Shown here piece by piece: positions 37,874-46,720 of a stretch of DNA of 64,000 bases (position 1 is the first letter of the stretch; every line of letters begins with the position of its first letter). A model generated the notes under the pieces. It was not told the DNA's origin. It worked only from the letters and a program-made list of their open reading frames with translations, and made no database searches. The stretch spans positions 186,001-250,000 of the forward strand of contig CAVSSS010000009.1 in assembly GCA_963730555.1 (NCBI GenBank), given 5' to 3'. This DNA is from Roseiarcus sp963730555 (GTDB lineage: Bacteria > Pseudomonadota > Alphaproteobacteria > Rhizobiales > Beijerinckiaceae). The translations under genes and the position numbers were made by a program.

Positions 37874-38718
37874 TGCGAACGCCGATCGTTCCCGGCGCAG
37901 GCGCGGCCCCACACATCGGTTCTCAACCGCTAGAGGCGCCGCCGCCCCTAGCGGTTGAGCACATTGCCAAGAGCTTCTTTACCGCCGACAAAACGACGCC
38001 CGTGGTGGGCGATCTCAGCTTTGTGCTTGGCAAGGGCGAGATCGTCAGCATTGTCGGACCGTCGGGATGCGGAAAGACCACGCTCCTGAACCTCGTGTGT
38101 GGACTCATTGCGCCTGATGCGGGCCAAGTTCGCTGGCATGGTCAGCCGCTCGGCGCGCGCGGAATCCGGTCAGCCGCCAACGTCGGCTATATGCTCCAGA
38201 AGGACTTATTGCTGCCCTGGCGAACCGCGATCGCCAACGTCAAACTGGGCATGGAAATCCGTCACACGCCCAAGGCCGAGGCCAACCAGCGAGCGCGCGC
38301 CTTGCTTGACCAGCTGGGCTTGCACGGCTTCGCCGACAACTACCCTTCGACCCTTTCAGGCGGAATGCGCCAGCGCGTCGCGCTTGCCCGCACCTTGGCG
38401 AACGATCCGGACGTCCTGCTCCTTGATGAGCCATTTGCGGCGCTTGATTTCCAGACCAAGCTCCTGATCGAGAGCGACACCGTCAATCTTGTCCGCGACA
38501 GCGGAAAGTCTGTCCTCTTGATAACTCACGATATCGAGGAAGCGGTCTCGATGGCCGACCGGGTTCTGGTGCTGACCCATCGCCCGACGAGGCTCAAGGC
38601 GGCCTACGACATCGAGCTCGATGCGCCTGCGGATGATATGATCGCCGCGCGAGAGAGCGCAGGCTTCAGCGACTATGTCCGACAAATCTGGTCCGACCTC
38701 GATGTCGGCCGCGCTTGA
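37873..38718 (+). CDS. Nitrate/sulfonate/taurine-type ABC ATPase
   Basis: A 281-residue ATPase in the SsuB/TauB group. Walker A is VGPSGCGKTTLLNLV, the Q-loop VGYMLQKDLLLPWRTAIANV is the form typical of this group, the signature is LSGGMRQRVALARTLAND, and Walker B is VLLLDEPFAALDF followed by LLITHDIEEAVSMADRVLVLTHRP. The ATG overlaps the stop of the binding-protein gene, indicating coupling. Confidence 0.9.
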   Translation: MRTPIVPGAGAAPHIGSQPLEAPPPLAVEHIAKSFFTADKTTPVVGDLSFVLGKGEIVSIVGPSGCGKTTLLNLVCGLIAPDAGQVRWHGQPLGARGIRSAANVGYMLQKDLLLPWRTAIANVKLGMEIRHTPKAEANQRARALLDQLGLHGFADNYPSTLSGGMRQRVALARTLANDPDVLLLDEPFAALDFQTKLLIESDTVNLVRDSGKSVLLITHDIEEAVSMADRVLVLTHRPTRLKAAYDIELDAPADDMIAARESAGFSDYVRQIWSDLDVGRA

Positions 38719-38731
38719 ACGGGGGCGCGGA

Positions 38732-39571
38732 ATGACGGCTATAACCGATCGCGACCCGTCTGCGGCCGTCGTAGCAGCGCCCTTGCCAAGCGCGATCCGG
38801 GCTCGGCGCTTCCGTCGAAGCGCGCTCGTGCTCTTGGTCCAGGCGCTGATCCTGATCGCCTTTCTCGCTTTCTGGGAATACGAGGCGGGAAAAAGCAAGC
38901 AATCGGCCTTCATGTTTGGCTCGCCGTCGGCGATCGGCCATTTCCTGTGGCAGATGATCGTCGACGGAAGCCTCTTGCGCGACATCAGCGTGACGGGCCT
39001 TGAGACCGTATTGGGCTTCCTGATCGGCAACCTGATCGGGACCTTTGTCGGTCTCTCTCTATGGTATTCGCTATTCGTCTCCCGGGTGGTGCAGCCTTTC
39101 GTGATTGCGATCGGTTCGATCCCCATCATCGCGCTCGCGCCGATCATCATCATCTGGTTCGGCACCGGTCTCGCCTCCAAGATCGCGATGTCGACCCTGT
39201 CCGTGGTGGTGGTCGCCCTGGTCACCTCCTACAAGGGCGCGATTGGCGTTGATCCGGACCAGATCAATCTCCTGCGCACGCTTGGCGCGCGAAAGCCGCA
39301 AATCTTTTCCAAGCTCGTCGTCCCGGCGAGCCTCACGGACATCTTTGCCGGGCTCAAGCTGACGGTCGGGTTCGCGCTGATCGGCGCGATCGTCGGCGAG
39401 TTCATGTCCTCATACGTTGGGCTTGGCCATGCGATCTTTCAGGCCGGATCGCTCTATGCGATCCCCAAGGTTTTCGCCTCCCTGGTCGGCACCATCTCGC
39501 TCGCCCTGGTGCTGACCTTTGTCGTGGGCAAAATCGAGCAGCTCCTGACCCCTTGGCGTCGGGTCGGCTGA
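38732..39571 (+). CDS. Nitrate/sulfonate/taurine-type ABC permease
   Basis: A 279-residue inner-membrane protein with six helices, in the SsuC/TauC group. The coupling loop is seen in YKGAIGVDPDQINLLRTLGARKPQIFSKLVVPASLTDIFAGLKLTVGFALIGAIVGEF (EAA-type motif). I chose the ATG at 38732, just downstream of the ATPase stop with a GGGGGCGCGG run before it; two earlier in-frame ATGs (38675, 38702) overlap the ATPase gene. It completes the operon from 36851. Confidence 0.88.
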   Translation: MTAITDRDPSAAVVAAPLPSAIRARRFRRSALVLLVQALILIAFLAFWEYEAGKSKQSAFMFGSPSAIGHFLWQMIVDGSLLRDISVTGLETVLGFLIGNLIGTFVGLSLWYSLFVSRVVQPFVIAIGSIPIIALAPIIIIWFGTGLASKIAMSTLSVVVVALVTSYKGAIGVDPDQINLLRTLGARKPQIFSKLVVPASLTDIFAGLKLTVGFALIGAIVGEFMSSYVGLGHAIFQAGSLYAIPKVFASLVGTISLALVLTFVVGKIEQLLTPWRRVG

Positions 39572-39608
39572 CCGCGAGCGACCGAACTCATAAAAGCCCC
39601 TCCCAGGT

Positions 39609-40823
39609 TCATCGACGTGCAGCCACCGTCTCCACCGCGAGCGTCACCAGGGCGCTCAGCGCGAGCGTCAAACCGTAAACGAGCGCTGTCGTCACCAGCC
39701 CGAACCGAGGCGCGGCAAAGCCGGCTGCGATGGCCGCGAGCGCGAAGGCGAGATAAGATTCAACGAAATAGGCGGAGAGCAATCCCGCCCGCTCATGGGC
39801 GGAGGCGAGCGGCAGGAGCACGCGCAGCGACGCCCCGTAGGATGCGCCGAAGCCCAAGCCCGCGACGATCGTTCCGAAGAACATGCCCATGGGCGAACCG
39901 GCTGCGATGGCGACCACAGTGAAGACGATGCCAGCGGCGAGCAACGCCGCCGAGGCGCGCACCGTCTTGCCCGCATCGAGGGCGCGCGTCGCGAATGACG
40001 AAAAGCCGCCGGAGACCATCAGCGCCGAGACGACCGCGGCGCCGACAAGCGGCGAGCGGATCCCGGTCGCCTCGATCATGAGCGAGGGCATCAAAGAGAG
40101 GTAGAACCCGCCGAGCGCCCAGGCGGAGAGGGTCAACGGAAACAGGCGCGCCATTGGGGCGGCTGCGGCAGCCGGGACGATCAGTTTGGGCCGAATTCCG
40201 CTCCAGGCGCCCGCCTTTCGCGACGTGGTTTCGGCAACCCAGGCGAGAATAATCATCTCAGCCAGCGTCACGCCGAGCAGCACGGCATAGACCAGATGGG
40301 TTGGCCAGGGCGCAAAGGTGACGAACATGCCCGAAATGAGCGCGCCGAGCGCGAGGCCCAGGAACGCCGTCACGCTATTGAGCGTGGCGGCCCACCGTGG
40401 CGCCGTGTCCACAATGAGCGCGCCAAGCGTCGCCAGGGCGACGCCCGTCGCGACGCCTTGCACGGCCCGCGCAGCGATGAGCATGGCCGCGGACCCGGCG
40501 ACGAAGAACAGGAGAAGCGCGACCGCGTTGAGCCCAAGCGCCAACAGAATCATCGGCTTGCGGCCGATATAGTCCGAAAGCCGCGCGATCGTCAGAAACG
40601 CGCCGATCATCGTGAAGGAATAGATGGCGAAGATGAATGTGATCGCGAACGGCGTCAGGCCCAGCGTCTCGCGATAGAATCGATAGATCGGCGTCGGCGC
40701 GCCTGCGACAGCCGCAAAGGTGATCGCCGTCGCCGTCGCATAAGTCGCCGTCGCATAAATGGCGGTGATTGACCTCGAAACCGGCCGAGCCCGAACCGTG
40801 ATGGCGCTGGTGGACATTTTCAT
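39609..40823 (-). CDS. MFS transporter, probable exporter under TetR control
   Basis: A 404-residue protein with 12 helices. The motif A loop ARLSDYIGRKPMILLALGLN and RAVQGVATGVALATLGALIVDTA are typical of drug and sugar-efflux transporters. The N-terminus contains a perfect 15-bp tandem duplication (40729-40758) that encodes YATAT twice at the start of the first helix. The gene is divergent from a TetR regulator across a 100-bp region with three copies of an operator-like repeat, so it is very likely repressed by that regulator. The substrate is unknown. Confidence 0.86.
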   Translation of the reverse strand: MKMSTSAITVRARPVSRSITAIYATATYATATAITFAAVAGAPTPIYRFYRETLGLTPFAITFIFAIYSFTMIGAFLTIARLSDYIGRKPMILLALGLNAVALLLFFVAGSAAMLIAARAVQGVATGVALATLGALIVDTAPRWAATLNSVTAFLGLALGALISGMFVTFAPWPTHLVYAVLLGVTLAEMIILAWVAETTSRKAGAWSGIRPKLIVPAAAAAPMARLFPLTLSAWALGGFYLSLMPSLMIEATGIRSPLVGAAVVSALMVSGGFSSFATRALDAGKTVRASAALLAAGIVFTVVAIAAGSPMGMFFGTIVAGLGFGASYGASLRVLLPLASAHERAGLLSAYFVESYLAFALAAIAAGFAAPRFGLVTTALVYGLTLALSALVTLAVETVAARR

Positions 40824-40837
40824 GGCCTAAAGCTAAG

Positions 40838-40895
40838 TTATTGCGTTAAGCAGCATAACACGGCAGCGGCTTAATGCAATATCTTTGCTTTAAGC
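40838..40895. promoter_or_regulatory. Operator-like repeats between the MFS and TetR genes
   Basis: TTATTGCGTTAAGC (40838-40851) and GCTTAATGCAATAT (40869-40882) are inverted copies with 12 of 14 positions matching. A third copy in direct orientation, TTGCTTTAAGC, follows (40885-40895). The short AT-rich gap between divergent starts makes this the natural binding site for the TetR protein. Confidence 0.75.
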
Positions 40896-40923
40896 AGGGC
40901 CCAGTCTTTTCAAGGAACGCCGA

Positions 40924-41493
40924 ATGGCGCGCGAAATGATCCGACAGGGCGGGCGCAGCGCCCGGATCCAGGAGGCGGTTCACCGGGCGACGCAGAGCCT
41001 GCTCAAGGAGGTCGGCCGCGGCGAGACCAACGTGCCGCTGATCGCCGAACGGGCGGGCGTGACCCCGTCAACCGTCTATCGGCGCTGGGGCGACCTCGCC
41101 CAATTGCTGGCGGACGCCGCGGCCGAACGGCTGCGCCCGGTGGCCGAACCGGACGATACGGGCTCTCTTGCGGGCGATCTGCGCGCTTTCGTCACGCAAT
41201 ATGCCGAGGAAATGGCCTCGCCGGTCGGCAGGGCATTGCTGCGCGATGTGCTGGCCGAAAAAGAATCCGACTTCGCCGCCGTGCGCTGTTGCGCTTACAC
41301 GACCGATCATCTGCAAACCCTCAATAACCGCGCTCTCAAGCGTGGCGAGACGGGTTTCTCGGTTGACCAAGCGACCGACATCCTGATCGCGCCGATCTGC
41401 TACCGCATCCTGTTCTCGAACGGCGAGACTTCGCCGGACTATGTGCATGCGCTGCTGACGCGCTTCGCCCGTCTGAATGGCGTCTCGGCGTAA
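40924..41493 (+). CDS. TetR/AcrR-family transcriptional regulator
   Basis: A 189-residue repressor. The N-terminal helix-turn-helix reads RSARIQEAVHRATQSLLKEVGRGETNVPLIAERAGVTPSTVYRRWGDLAQLLADAA. The C-terminal ligand domain includes LRAFVTQYAEEMASPVGRALLRDVLAE, like the TetR_C_16/AcrR-like subgroup. It is divergent from the MFS gene and its own promoter overlaps the repeats at 40838-40895, so autoregulation is expected. The inducer is unknown. Confidence 0.9.
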   Translation: MAREMIRQGGRSARIQEAVHRATQSLLKEVGRGETNVPLIAERAGVTPSTVYRRWGDLAQLLADAAAERLRPVAEPDDTGSLAGDLRAFVTQYAEEMASPVGRALLRDVLAEKESDFAAVRCCAYTTDHLQTLNNRALKRGETGFSVDQATDILIAPICYRILFSNGETSPDYVHALLTRFARLNGVSA

Positions 41494-41734
41494 GAGTTGA
41501 AGCGGGCCAGCGGGGGCGTTGGGCTCGTGAACTCCGGTTCGCGCAACAGGTGTCGGATGGCGCGGCCTATTTTGATCCCGATCGCCATGGAGTGTGGGCC
41601 CACCAAGGGCTCGACGCGGGCTGCCGAAAAGCCGGCAACCGGGAACCAGTAATCTCAGGAGGCCGACAATATGCCACGATTCCAGCGTTAAGCCTTGGGA
41701 AGCCGAACTATGCCGCCGGATAAGGACTCGCAAC

Positions 41735-42787
41735 ATGGGTTCGAAGAATCATAGCCGCCTGCTATCTCTTGGATTGCTCCTGGCGCTGACGCCATTCTGC
41801 GCCTCCGCCCGCGAGGCATGGATCTACGTCACCGACAGCGGCGGCGGTCGCGTCGAGGTGATAGACCCCACGACAAACAAGGTTGTGCAGGTTATCGGCG
41901 GTATTGCAGCGCCGCACGGGGTTGGTTTCTCCCCTGATGGCAGTCGAATCTACATCAGCAATGAATCGAAGAACGCGCTGGATATCGTGGATCGCGCCAG
42001 CGGCCAGATCACTGACGAGGTGCCGCTCAGCGGGCGTCCCAACAATATCGCGGTGACAAAGGACGGTGGGCGCGTGCTGGTGGCCATCCGGGGCGGGAAA
42101 GGCGGGCTCGACGTGATCGACGCCACGACTCGCAGGCTAGTCGAAAGCATTCCAGTCGGGGGGCAACTCCACAACGTCTACGTAACCCCAGACGGCAAAT
42201 ACGCTGTCGCTGGCTCCGTCGCCGACTACATGGTCACGGTGTCCGATTTGGCCGCTTATCAGCCCGCCTGGGGAGTGCGGTTCGAGGCGGGTGTACGGCC
42301 GATGGCCATCGAGGCGAACGCCGACGGGTCGACCAAGCGGATCTTCGTAGAACTCTCTGAGTTTCACGGCGTCGCGATCGTGGACTTCGTCACGCGAAAG
42401 GAGGTGGAGCGGATCAGGTTGCCGGACCTGGGTTCCGCCGAAACTGGCCGTGGAGGCGAGACGACGCCTTGTCACGGCATTGCTATCGCACCGGACGGCA
42501 AGAGCCTGTGGATCAACAGCACCGTCGACAACGCAGTGTTTGCCTATTCGCTGCCAGACCTGCGGCTCCTTGGCCATGTCTTGCTGCCGGTGCGTGAGAA
42601 ATCGGGGCAACCGCCGATCAGCGCCACACCGAACTGGATTACGTTCACGCCAGACAGCGACCGCCTCTTCGTCTCCAACTCAGCGCTCGATTCAGTGTCC
42701 GTGATCGATGCCGCCGCGATGAAGCCGATCGCCGTCGTGCCCGTCGGCAGTGTGCCGAAGCGCATCAATACGTTGGTATTGCGCTAG
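41735..42787 (+). CDS. Secreted YncE-like beta-propeller protein
   Basis: A 350-residue exported protein. A signal peptide (RLLSLGLLLALTPFCASA) precedes seven-bladed-propeller repeats of the YVTN/NHL type, for example EAWIYVTDSGGGRVEVIDPTT, GVGFSPDGSRIYISNESKNALDIVD, NNIAVTKDGGRVLVA and DRLFVSNSALDSVSVIDAA. The ATG at 41735 has AAGGA upstream; the open frame begins earlier at 41594. Such proteins bind ligands or partners, and some accompany periplasmic redox systems, but the neighbours here give no function. It stands alone. Confidence 0.8.
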   Translation: MGSKNHSRLLSLGLLLALTPFCASAREAWIYVTDSGGGRVEVIDPTTNKVVQVIGGIAAPHGVGFSPDGSRIYISNESKNALDIVDRASGQITDEVPLSGRPNNIAVTKDGGRVLVAIRGGKGGLDVIDATTRRLVESIPVGGQLHNVYVTPDGKYAVAGSVADYMVTVSDLAAYQPAWGVRFEAGVRPMAIEANADGSTKRIFVELSEFHGVAIVDFVTRKEVERIRLPDLGSAETGRGGETTPCHGIAIAPDGKSLWINSTVDNAVFAYSLPDLRLLGHVLLPVREKSGQPPISATPNWITFTPDSDRLFVSNSALDSVSVIDAAAMKPIAVVPVGSVPKRINTLVLR

Positions 42788-43020
42788 ACTAGAACGCGCT
42801 GCTCGTCGGCTACTCGGAGTGGGATTGGTCGAGATCAAACTCGGTCCAGCGAGCCTCAGCGATCTCTTTTGTCCGTCTGCCGCGAAAATAGCCACTTGAA
42901 GGAACCCGCGTATCGAAGTCGATGCGGTGCGATCCAGCGGATTTTTATGAGCAATTTCTTTCCGGAATCCAGGATCTGTGCTTCCGGGCGCCGGGCCGGT
43001 TGGTCGCTCTGCGAAGCGTC

Positions 43021-43638
43021 TTAGTTGCCCGCCAAACTGCGCACCTTGGCCAGCAATTCGGCCGAACTCGCTTGGGCCCCGCGCTGCTGGAAGACGATCT
43101 CCCCCTTCTCATCGAGAACGGAAATGACCGCGGCGTGATCAAAGCCGCCCTGGCCGGTGGGTCGGTAGCCGACGCCGAGCGCTGCAGCGAGCTCGCGCGC
43201 GGCGTCGGCGTCACCGCGCAGGAGCGTCCAGCGATTGAGATCGAGGCCATGGCTTTCGGCGTAAAGCTGCAAACGCTCCGGCGTGTCAGCCTCCGAATCG
43301 AAGCTGAAGAAGGCGAAGCGAACGCGACCGGCTGCGCCACGGGAAAGATGCTTCTCGATCCACATCATGTCGACCACGATCGCGGGGCAGACGTCCCTGC
43401 ACGTCGTGTAGCCCATCGCGGCGACGACCGGCTTGCCGGCGAACGAGGCGAGGGCGACGGTTGAGCCGTCCTGCGTCGTCCATTTCGACACGAGATTATA
43501 GACTGAGGCGCTGGTGGGGGCCGGGTTCTCATTCTGGACGTCCGGCGGCGCGCGCTCGTCCGCGCGTATCGCGGCTGGACCTCCGGCGAGAACCGCTGCA
43601 CCAAACACAAGCGCGGCGACCGGCGAGCAGCGCTTCAA
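43021..43638 (-). CDS. SCO1/SenC-family copper chaperone
   Basis: A 205-residue thioredoxin-fold protein. The TTG start at 43638 has GGAGG at good spacing and overlaps the upstream stop (TTGA). A signal peptide (KRCSPVAALVFGAAVLAGG) is followed by FAGKPVVAAMGYTTCRDVCPAIVVDMMWIEKHL, with the copper-binding CXXXC and a late histidine in GGFDHAAVISVLDEKGEIV. SCO proteins deliver copper to cuproenzymes. Being third in the nirK operon, it probably serves the copper nitrite reductase. Confidence 0.84.
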   Translation of the reverse strand: MKRCSPVAALVFGAAVLAGGPAAIRADERAPPDVQNENPAPTSASVYNLVSKWTTQDGSTVALASFAGKPVVAAMGYTTCRDVCPAIVVDMMWIEKHLSRGAAGRVRFAFFSFDSEADTPERLQLYAESHGLDLNRWTLLRGDADAARELAAALGVGYRPTGQGGFDHAAVISVLDEKGEIVFQQRGAQASSAELLAKVRSLAGN

Positions 43639-44429
43639 GGCGCGCCTCCCGCGCAGCGGAAGCCAAGATTGTCGGCGGTGTAGTTCGCCCTGAGACTCGC
43701 CCGCATCGCGTAGCGCATGAAGGCCGGATAGTTGGTCGGGTCGGTGACGCCGGCCGCAGCGCCGCCGCAGAAGCTGGCGCTGTCCTTGCCGTTGGGATCG
43801 CGGGACTCCGCCGTGATCGCATAGGCGTCGAAGTCGAACGTCCATTCCCACACGAGGCCGACCATGTCCTTGACGCCGAAGCCGTTGGCGGATCCTCCCC
43901 CGATTGCGGGCGGGTGGGTGGGGTTGGGAAGCGCGAACCATTCAAGCGCGCGCTGGCGAATAGTGTCCTGTCCGCGCCCCGCATCGGCCAGCGCGTACTC
44001 CCACTGATCAGTCGTCGGCAACTTGAGGCCGCGCGCTTTGCAATAGGCCTCGGCGGCGAACCACGAGACGTTGGTGACAGGTTCGTTGCTGGCCTGGGAA
44101 TCGGCGAGCTTGAGATCCGCCGGCCAACGCTTGAGATACCGCTCATCGGCGAAGAGAGCCTTGATCCGCGATTTCCGCCATTGGGGATGGCTGGCCGCGA
44201 ACTCGAGGAACTGAGCGTTGGTGACCGGCTCGACATCGATTCGGAACGCGGAGATCCGCCATGACGTCGCCGTCGGCTCGCCGTCGTTGATCGCCTTCAC
44301 TTTGAGAAATGCCCGGTAGAGCCCCGCCGGCGCCGTGACCATGCCGCTGGGCTCGACCTCGGCCGCGACGCTGACGGCGAGCGACCCCACCAGCGTCGCC
44401 GCGGCTAGGGCCGCCGCCGCGCGCGTCAC
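43635..44429 (-). CDS. NirV-like protein (formylglycine-generating enzyme fold)
   Basis: A 264-residue exported protein with the SUMF1/FGE-sulfatase fold. It has a signal peptide (TRAAAALAAATLVGSLAVSVAA), then ISAFRIDVEPVTNAQFLEFAASHPQWRKS, EPVTNVSWFAAEAYCKARGLKLPTTDQWEYA, GFGVKDMVGLVWEWTFDF and ADNLGFRCA. It keeps the structural residues of the fold but not an obvious active-site cysteine pair of true formylglycine-generating enzymes. A protein of this kind (NirV) is a frequent companion of nirK. Here it overlaps nirK by 4 bases and the SCO gene by 4 bases, so the three form one tight operon. Confidence 0.82.
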   Translation of the reverse strand: MTRAAAALAAATLVGSLAVSVAAEVEPSGMVTAPAGLYRAFLKVKAINDGEPTATSWRISAFRIDVEPVTNAQFLEFAASHPQWRKSRIKALFADERYLKRWPADLKLADSQASNEPVTNVSWFAAEAYCKARGLKLPTTDQWEYALADAGRGQDTIRQRALEWFALPNPTHPPAIGGGSANGFGVKDMVGLVWEWTFDFDAYAITAESRDPNGKDSASFCGGAAAGVTDPTNYPAFMRYAMRASLRANYTADNLGFRCAGGAP

Positions 44430-45853
44430 GGCTTCGCCTGCACCCGATAGGTCTTCACCTCCTCCGGCGTGACCTCGAGGCCCGAATTTCCCCAGGTGTT
44501 GTAGACATAGGTGAGCACGTCGGCGATGTCCTCGTCGCTAAGGCTCCAGGCCGGCATCACGCCATCGAACTGATGACCGTTGACCGTCAGCTTCGTCTCG
44601 AGACCGCCGGTGACTGTTTTGATGGCGCGGACCTTATCGCCGTTGAGGTAGTCCGACTTGGCGAGCGGCGGGAACGCGTCGGGCACGCCTTGTCCGTTCT
44701 CTTGATGGCAAGCCTGGCAATTGTTGCCGAACACGTCCGCCCCCAGCTTGATGCGCTCCTCTTTGGTTCGGGCCGCCGGCGCCGGGCCGCCCTGGCTGGC
44801 GACGCGGATTCCCGTGCCCTCGGGCTGGTAGACGAGATCGAACTGTTTGCCGGAATAGACAAGCTTCTCCTCAGGCCCGGTGACCTTGAGCTGGGCCAGC
44901 GCGCCGCGGTTAAAGGCCCGCTCGATCGAATGATCGACGATGATGAAGGTGCCGGGCACGCTCATCTTGAACTCAACGATCGCCGCGCCGCCGGCCGGGA
45001 TCAGCGTCGTCTGCAGGTTGTGAACGGGCGCGCTCAAAGCGCCTTCGGGATAGACCGTGTCAAAAATCTGTCCGATGACATGAAAGGAGGAGACAAGGTT
45101 GGGGCCCGCGTCGCCCACGAACAGCCTGACGGTTTCGCCCCCCTTGGCGGTGATGGCCTTGTCGCCGACCGTCGATCCGACCGAACCATTGAACACGACA
45201 TATTCCGGCTTCTCGGCGATCACCTTGGCCATGCTGAACGGTTAAAGGCCCTGGTCGGCGTTCGCGCCCTGGGTATAGAAGTCGCCCTGCATCAGATAGT
45301 ACTCGCGGTCGACCTTGGGCAGGTCTTCCTTCGGTTCGACGAGGATCAGACCATACATGCCGTTGGCGATGTGCATCGCAACCGGCGCGGTCGCGCAGTG
45401 GTAGACGAAGAGCCCCGGATTTAGCGCCTTGAACGAGAACACCGAGCTGTGGCCCGGCGCGGTGAGCGAAGCAGCCGCGCCGCCGCCAGGTCCGTTCACC
45501 GCGTGCAGGTCGATGTTGTGCGGGTTCTTGTTGTCGGGATGATTGTCGAGATGCATTTCGACAAGGTCGCCCTCGCGGATGCGGATGAACTTGCCGGGCA
45601 CATGGCCGCCGAAAGTCCAGAAGGTGTAGCGCACCCCGTCGGCAAGCCGCCCCTCCAACTCACGGACTTCCAGATGGATGATGACCTTTGTCGCATGGTC
45701 GCGCTGGATCGGGGGAGGAACATTCGGCGCGTCGGTCAGGATCGCGTTCTCTTCGCCCACGATCGGGGCGGCGAGATTCTCCTCGCGCGAGGCGCCATAG
45801 GCGGAGCCGGCGAGTAGAGCGGCGGCGAAAGCGATGATTGTCCTTAAGACCAT
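44426..45853 (-). CDS. nirK: Copper nitrite reductase with C-terminal cytochrome c domain (internal stop codon)
   Basis: NirK reduces nitrite to nitric oxide in the periplasm. The frame from the ATG at 45853 has a signal peptide (RTIIAFAAALLAGSAYG) and the first cupredoxin domain, including NPHNIDLHAVNGPGGGAA and the type 1 copper ligands in LFVYHCATAPVAMHIANGMYG. It stops at TAA (45242-45244) after GANADQGL. The same frame continues at once with PFSMAKVIAEKPEYVVFNGSV, the second domain (VSSFHVIGQIFDTVYPEGAL, FIIVDHSIERAFNRGALAQ) and a haem c domain with CQACH. A single CAA-to-TAA change (G to A at 45244 on the plus strand) would explain it. Whole length would be 475 codons. It may be a real null mutation, an error, or a site of read-through. 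Confidence 0.87.
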
Positions 45854-45926
45854 AGCTGGGGCACTCCGTTTTCCTCGGCGAAGACTGTGTTTTACGGATG
45901 CTATAGGAAATGCCTGCCGGCGCTTC

Positions 45927-45940
45927 TTGATCTCAATCAA
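45927..45940. promoter_or_regulatory. FNR/NnrR-type box upstream of nirK
   Basis: TTGATCTCAATCAA is a perfect TTGAT-N4-ATCAA palindrome, the site of FNR/CRP-family regulators including NnrR and DNR. It lies 74 bases before the nirK start. A second half-copy (TTGATCTCAA, 45942-45951) follows directly. This fits induction of nirK by low oxygen or nitric oxide. Confidence 0.82.
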
Positions 45941-46017
45941 TTTGATCTCAACTAAACGACGACGGTTGCGCGGTGGAGGACGGCGAGGCGCCAGGTGTTT
46001 ACGGCTTCGCAGTCTTG

Positions 46018-46500
46018 CTAGCCGAACAGTCCGCCATGAGCGCCCGCGACCGCGCCTAAAATCGTCACAATCGCCGCCGACAAGAGAACCAAATGCGCGC
46101 GCCAAAGACGGCGCAGGACGCCCCCCGGATCGCGCGCCGCTTCCGCGGTCAATCGCGGGCGCACGATCGGCTCGACGACGAAGACGAGCGTCATGAACAA
46201 CGCCCAGACCAACGCCATCGCGTCCAGCCACCAGAATGTCGGGTCGGCGAATTGGGCCCAAAGATCGAGGCGCCAAGCCATCCAGAACCCAGTCGCCCCG
46301 GCGAGAGGGACCGACCACTTAACTTGCGCCGAGAAACGCCCTTCGATCGCCTCGAACAGCGCCCAGCCCTCCCGAGGGTCCTTGCTTCCACGCGCCAAAG
46401 GCAGTGCGACAAGGGTGATGAACGCGACGCCTCCGATCCAGTGGGTGACAAAGAGGACATGCAATGCTCGGGCGAGTTCGATGTCGTTGAGCTCACTCAT
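46018..46500 (-). CDS. Membrane protein of unknown function (four helices)
   Basis: A 160-residue inner-membrane protein. Helix 1 carries LARALHVLFVTHWIGGVAFITLVALPLA with histidines, and further histidine-bearing helices follow (RAHLVLLSAAIVTILGAVAGAHGG), a layout shared with CopD-like and DUF2269-like proteins. It is upstream of nirK and reads the same way, but the FNR box lies between them, so it is probably a separate unit. The histidines might bind haem or a metal; that is a guess. Confidence 0.6.
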   Translation of the reverse strand: MSELNDIELARALHVLFVTHWIGGVAFITLVALPLARGSKDPREGWALFEAIEGRFSAQVKWSVPLAGATGFWMAWRLDLWAQFADPTFWWLDAMALVWALFMTLVFVVEPIVRPRLTAEAARDPGGVLRRLWRAHLVLLSAAIVTILGAVAGAHGGLFG

Positions 46501-46720
46501 ACGCGCGCCAATTCGGGTTTACTCGTAAGCCTATCAGGTTTGACGCGCCCGCGAGTGCGCGAAAGGGTCGCAGTAAAATAGCTTGGAGATCGTGGAAGCC
46601 GCCGGACGCAGGCGCGATAACGCCTGCGCGAGGCGCGATTCCCCTTCCATCGCCGCCCCATCAGGCATAGATAACGGGGATTCCCCTTCCATTCGCGCCG
46701 AAGAGGCGCCGGAGAGTATG

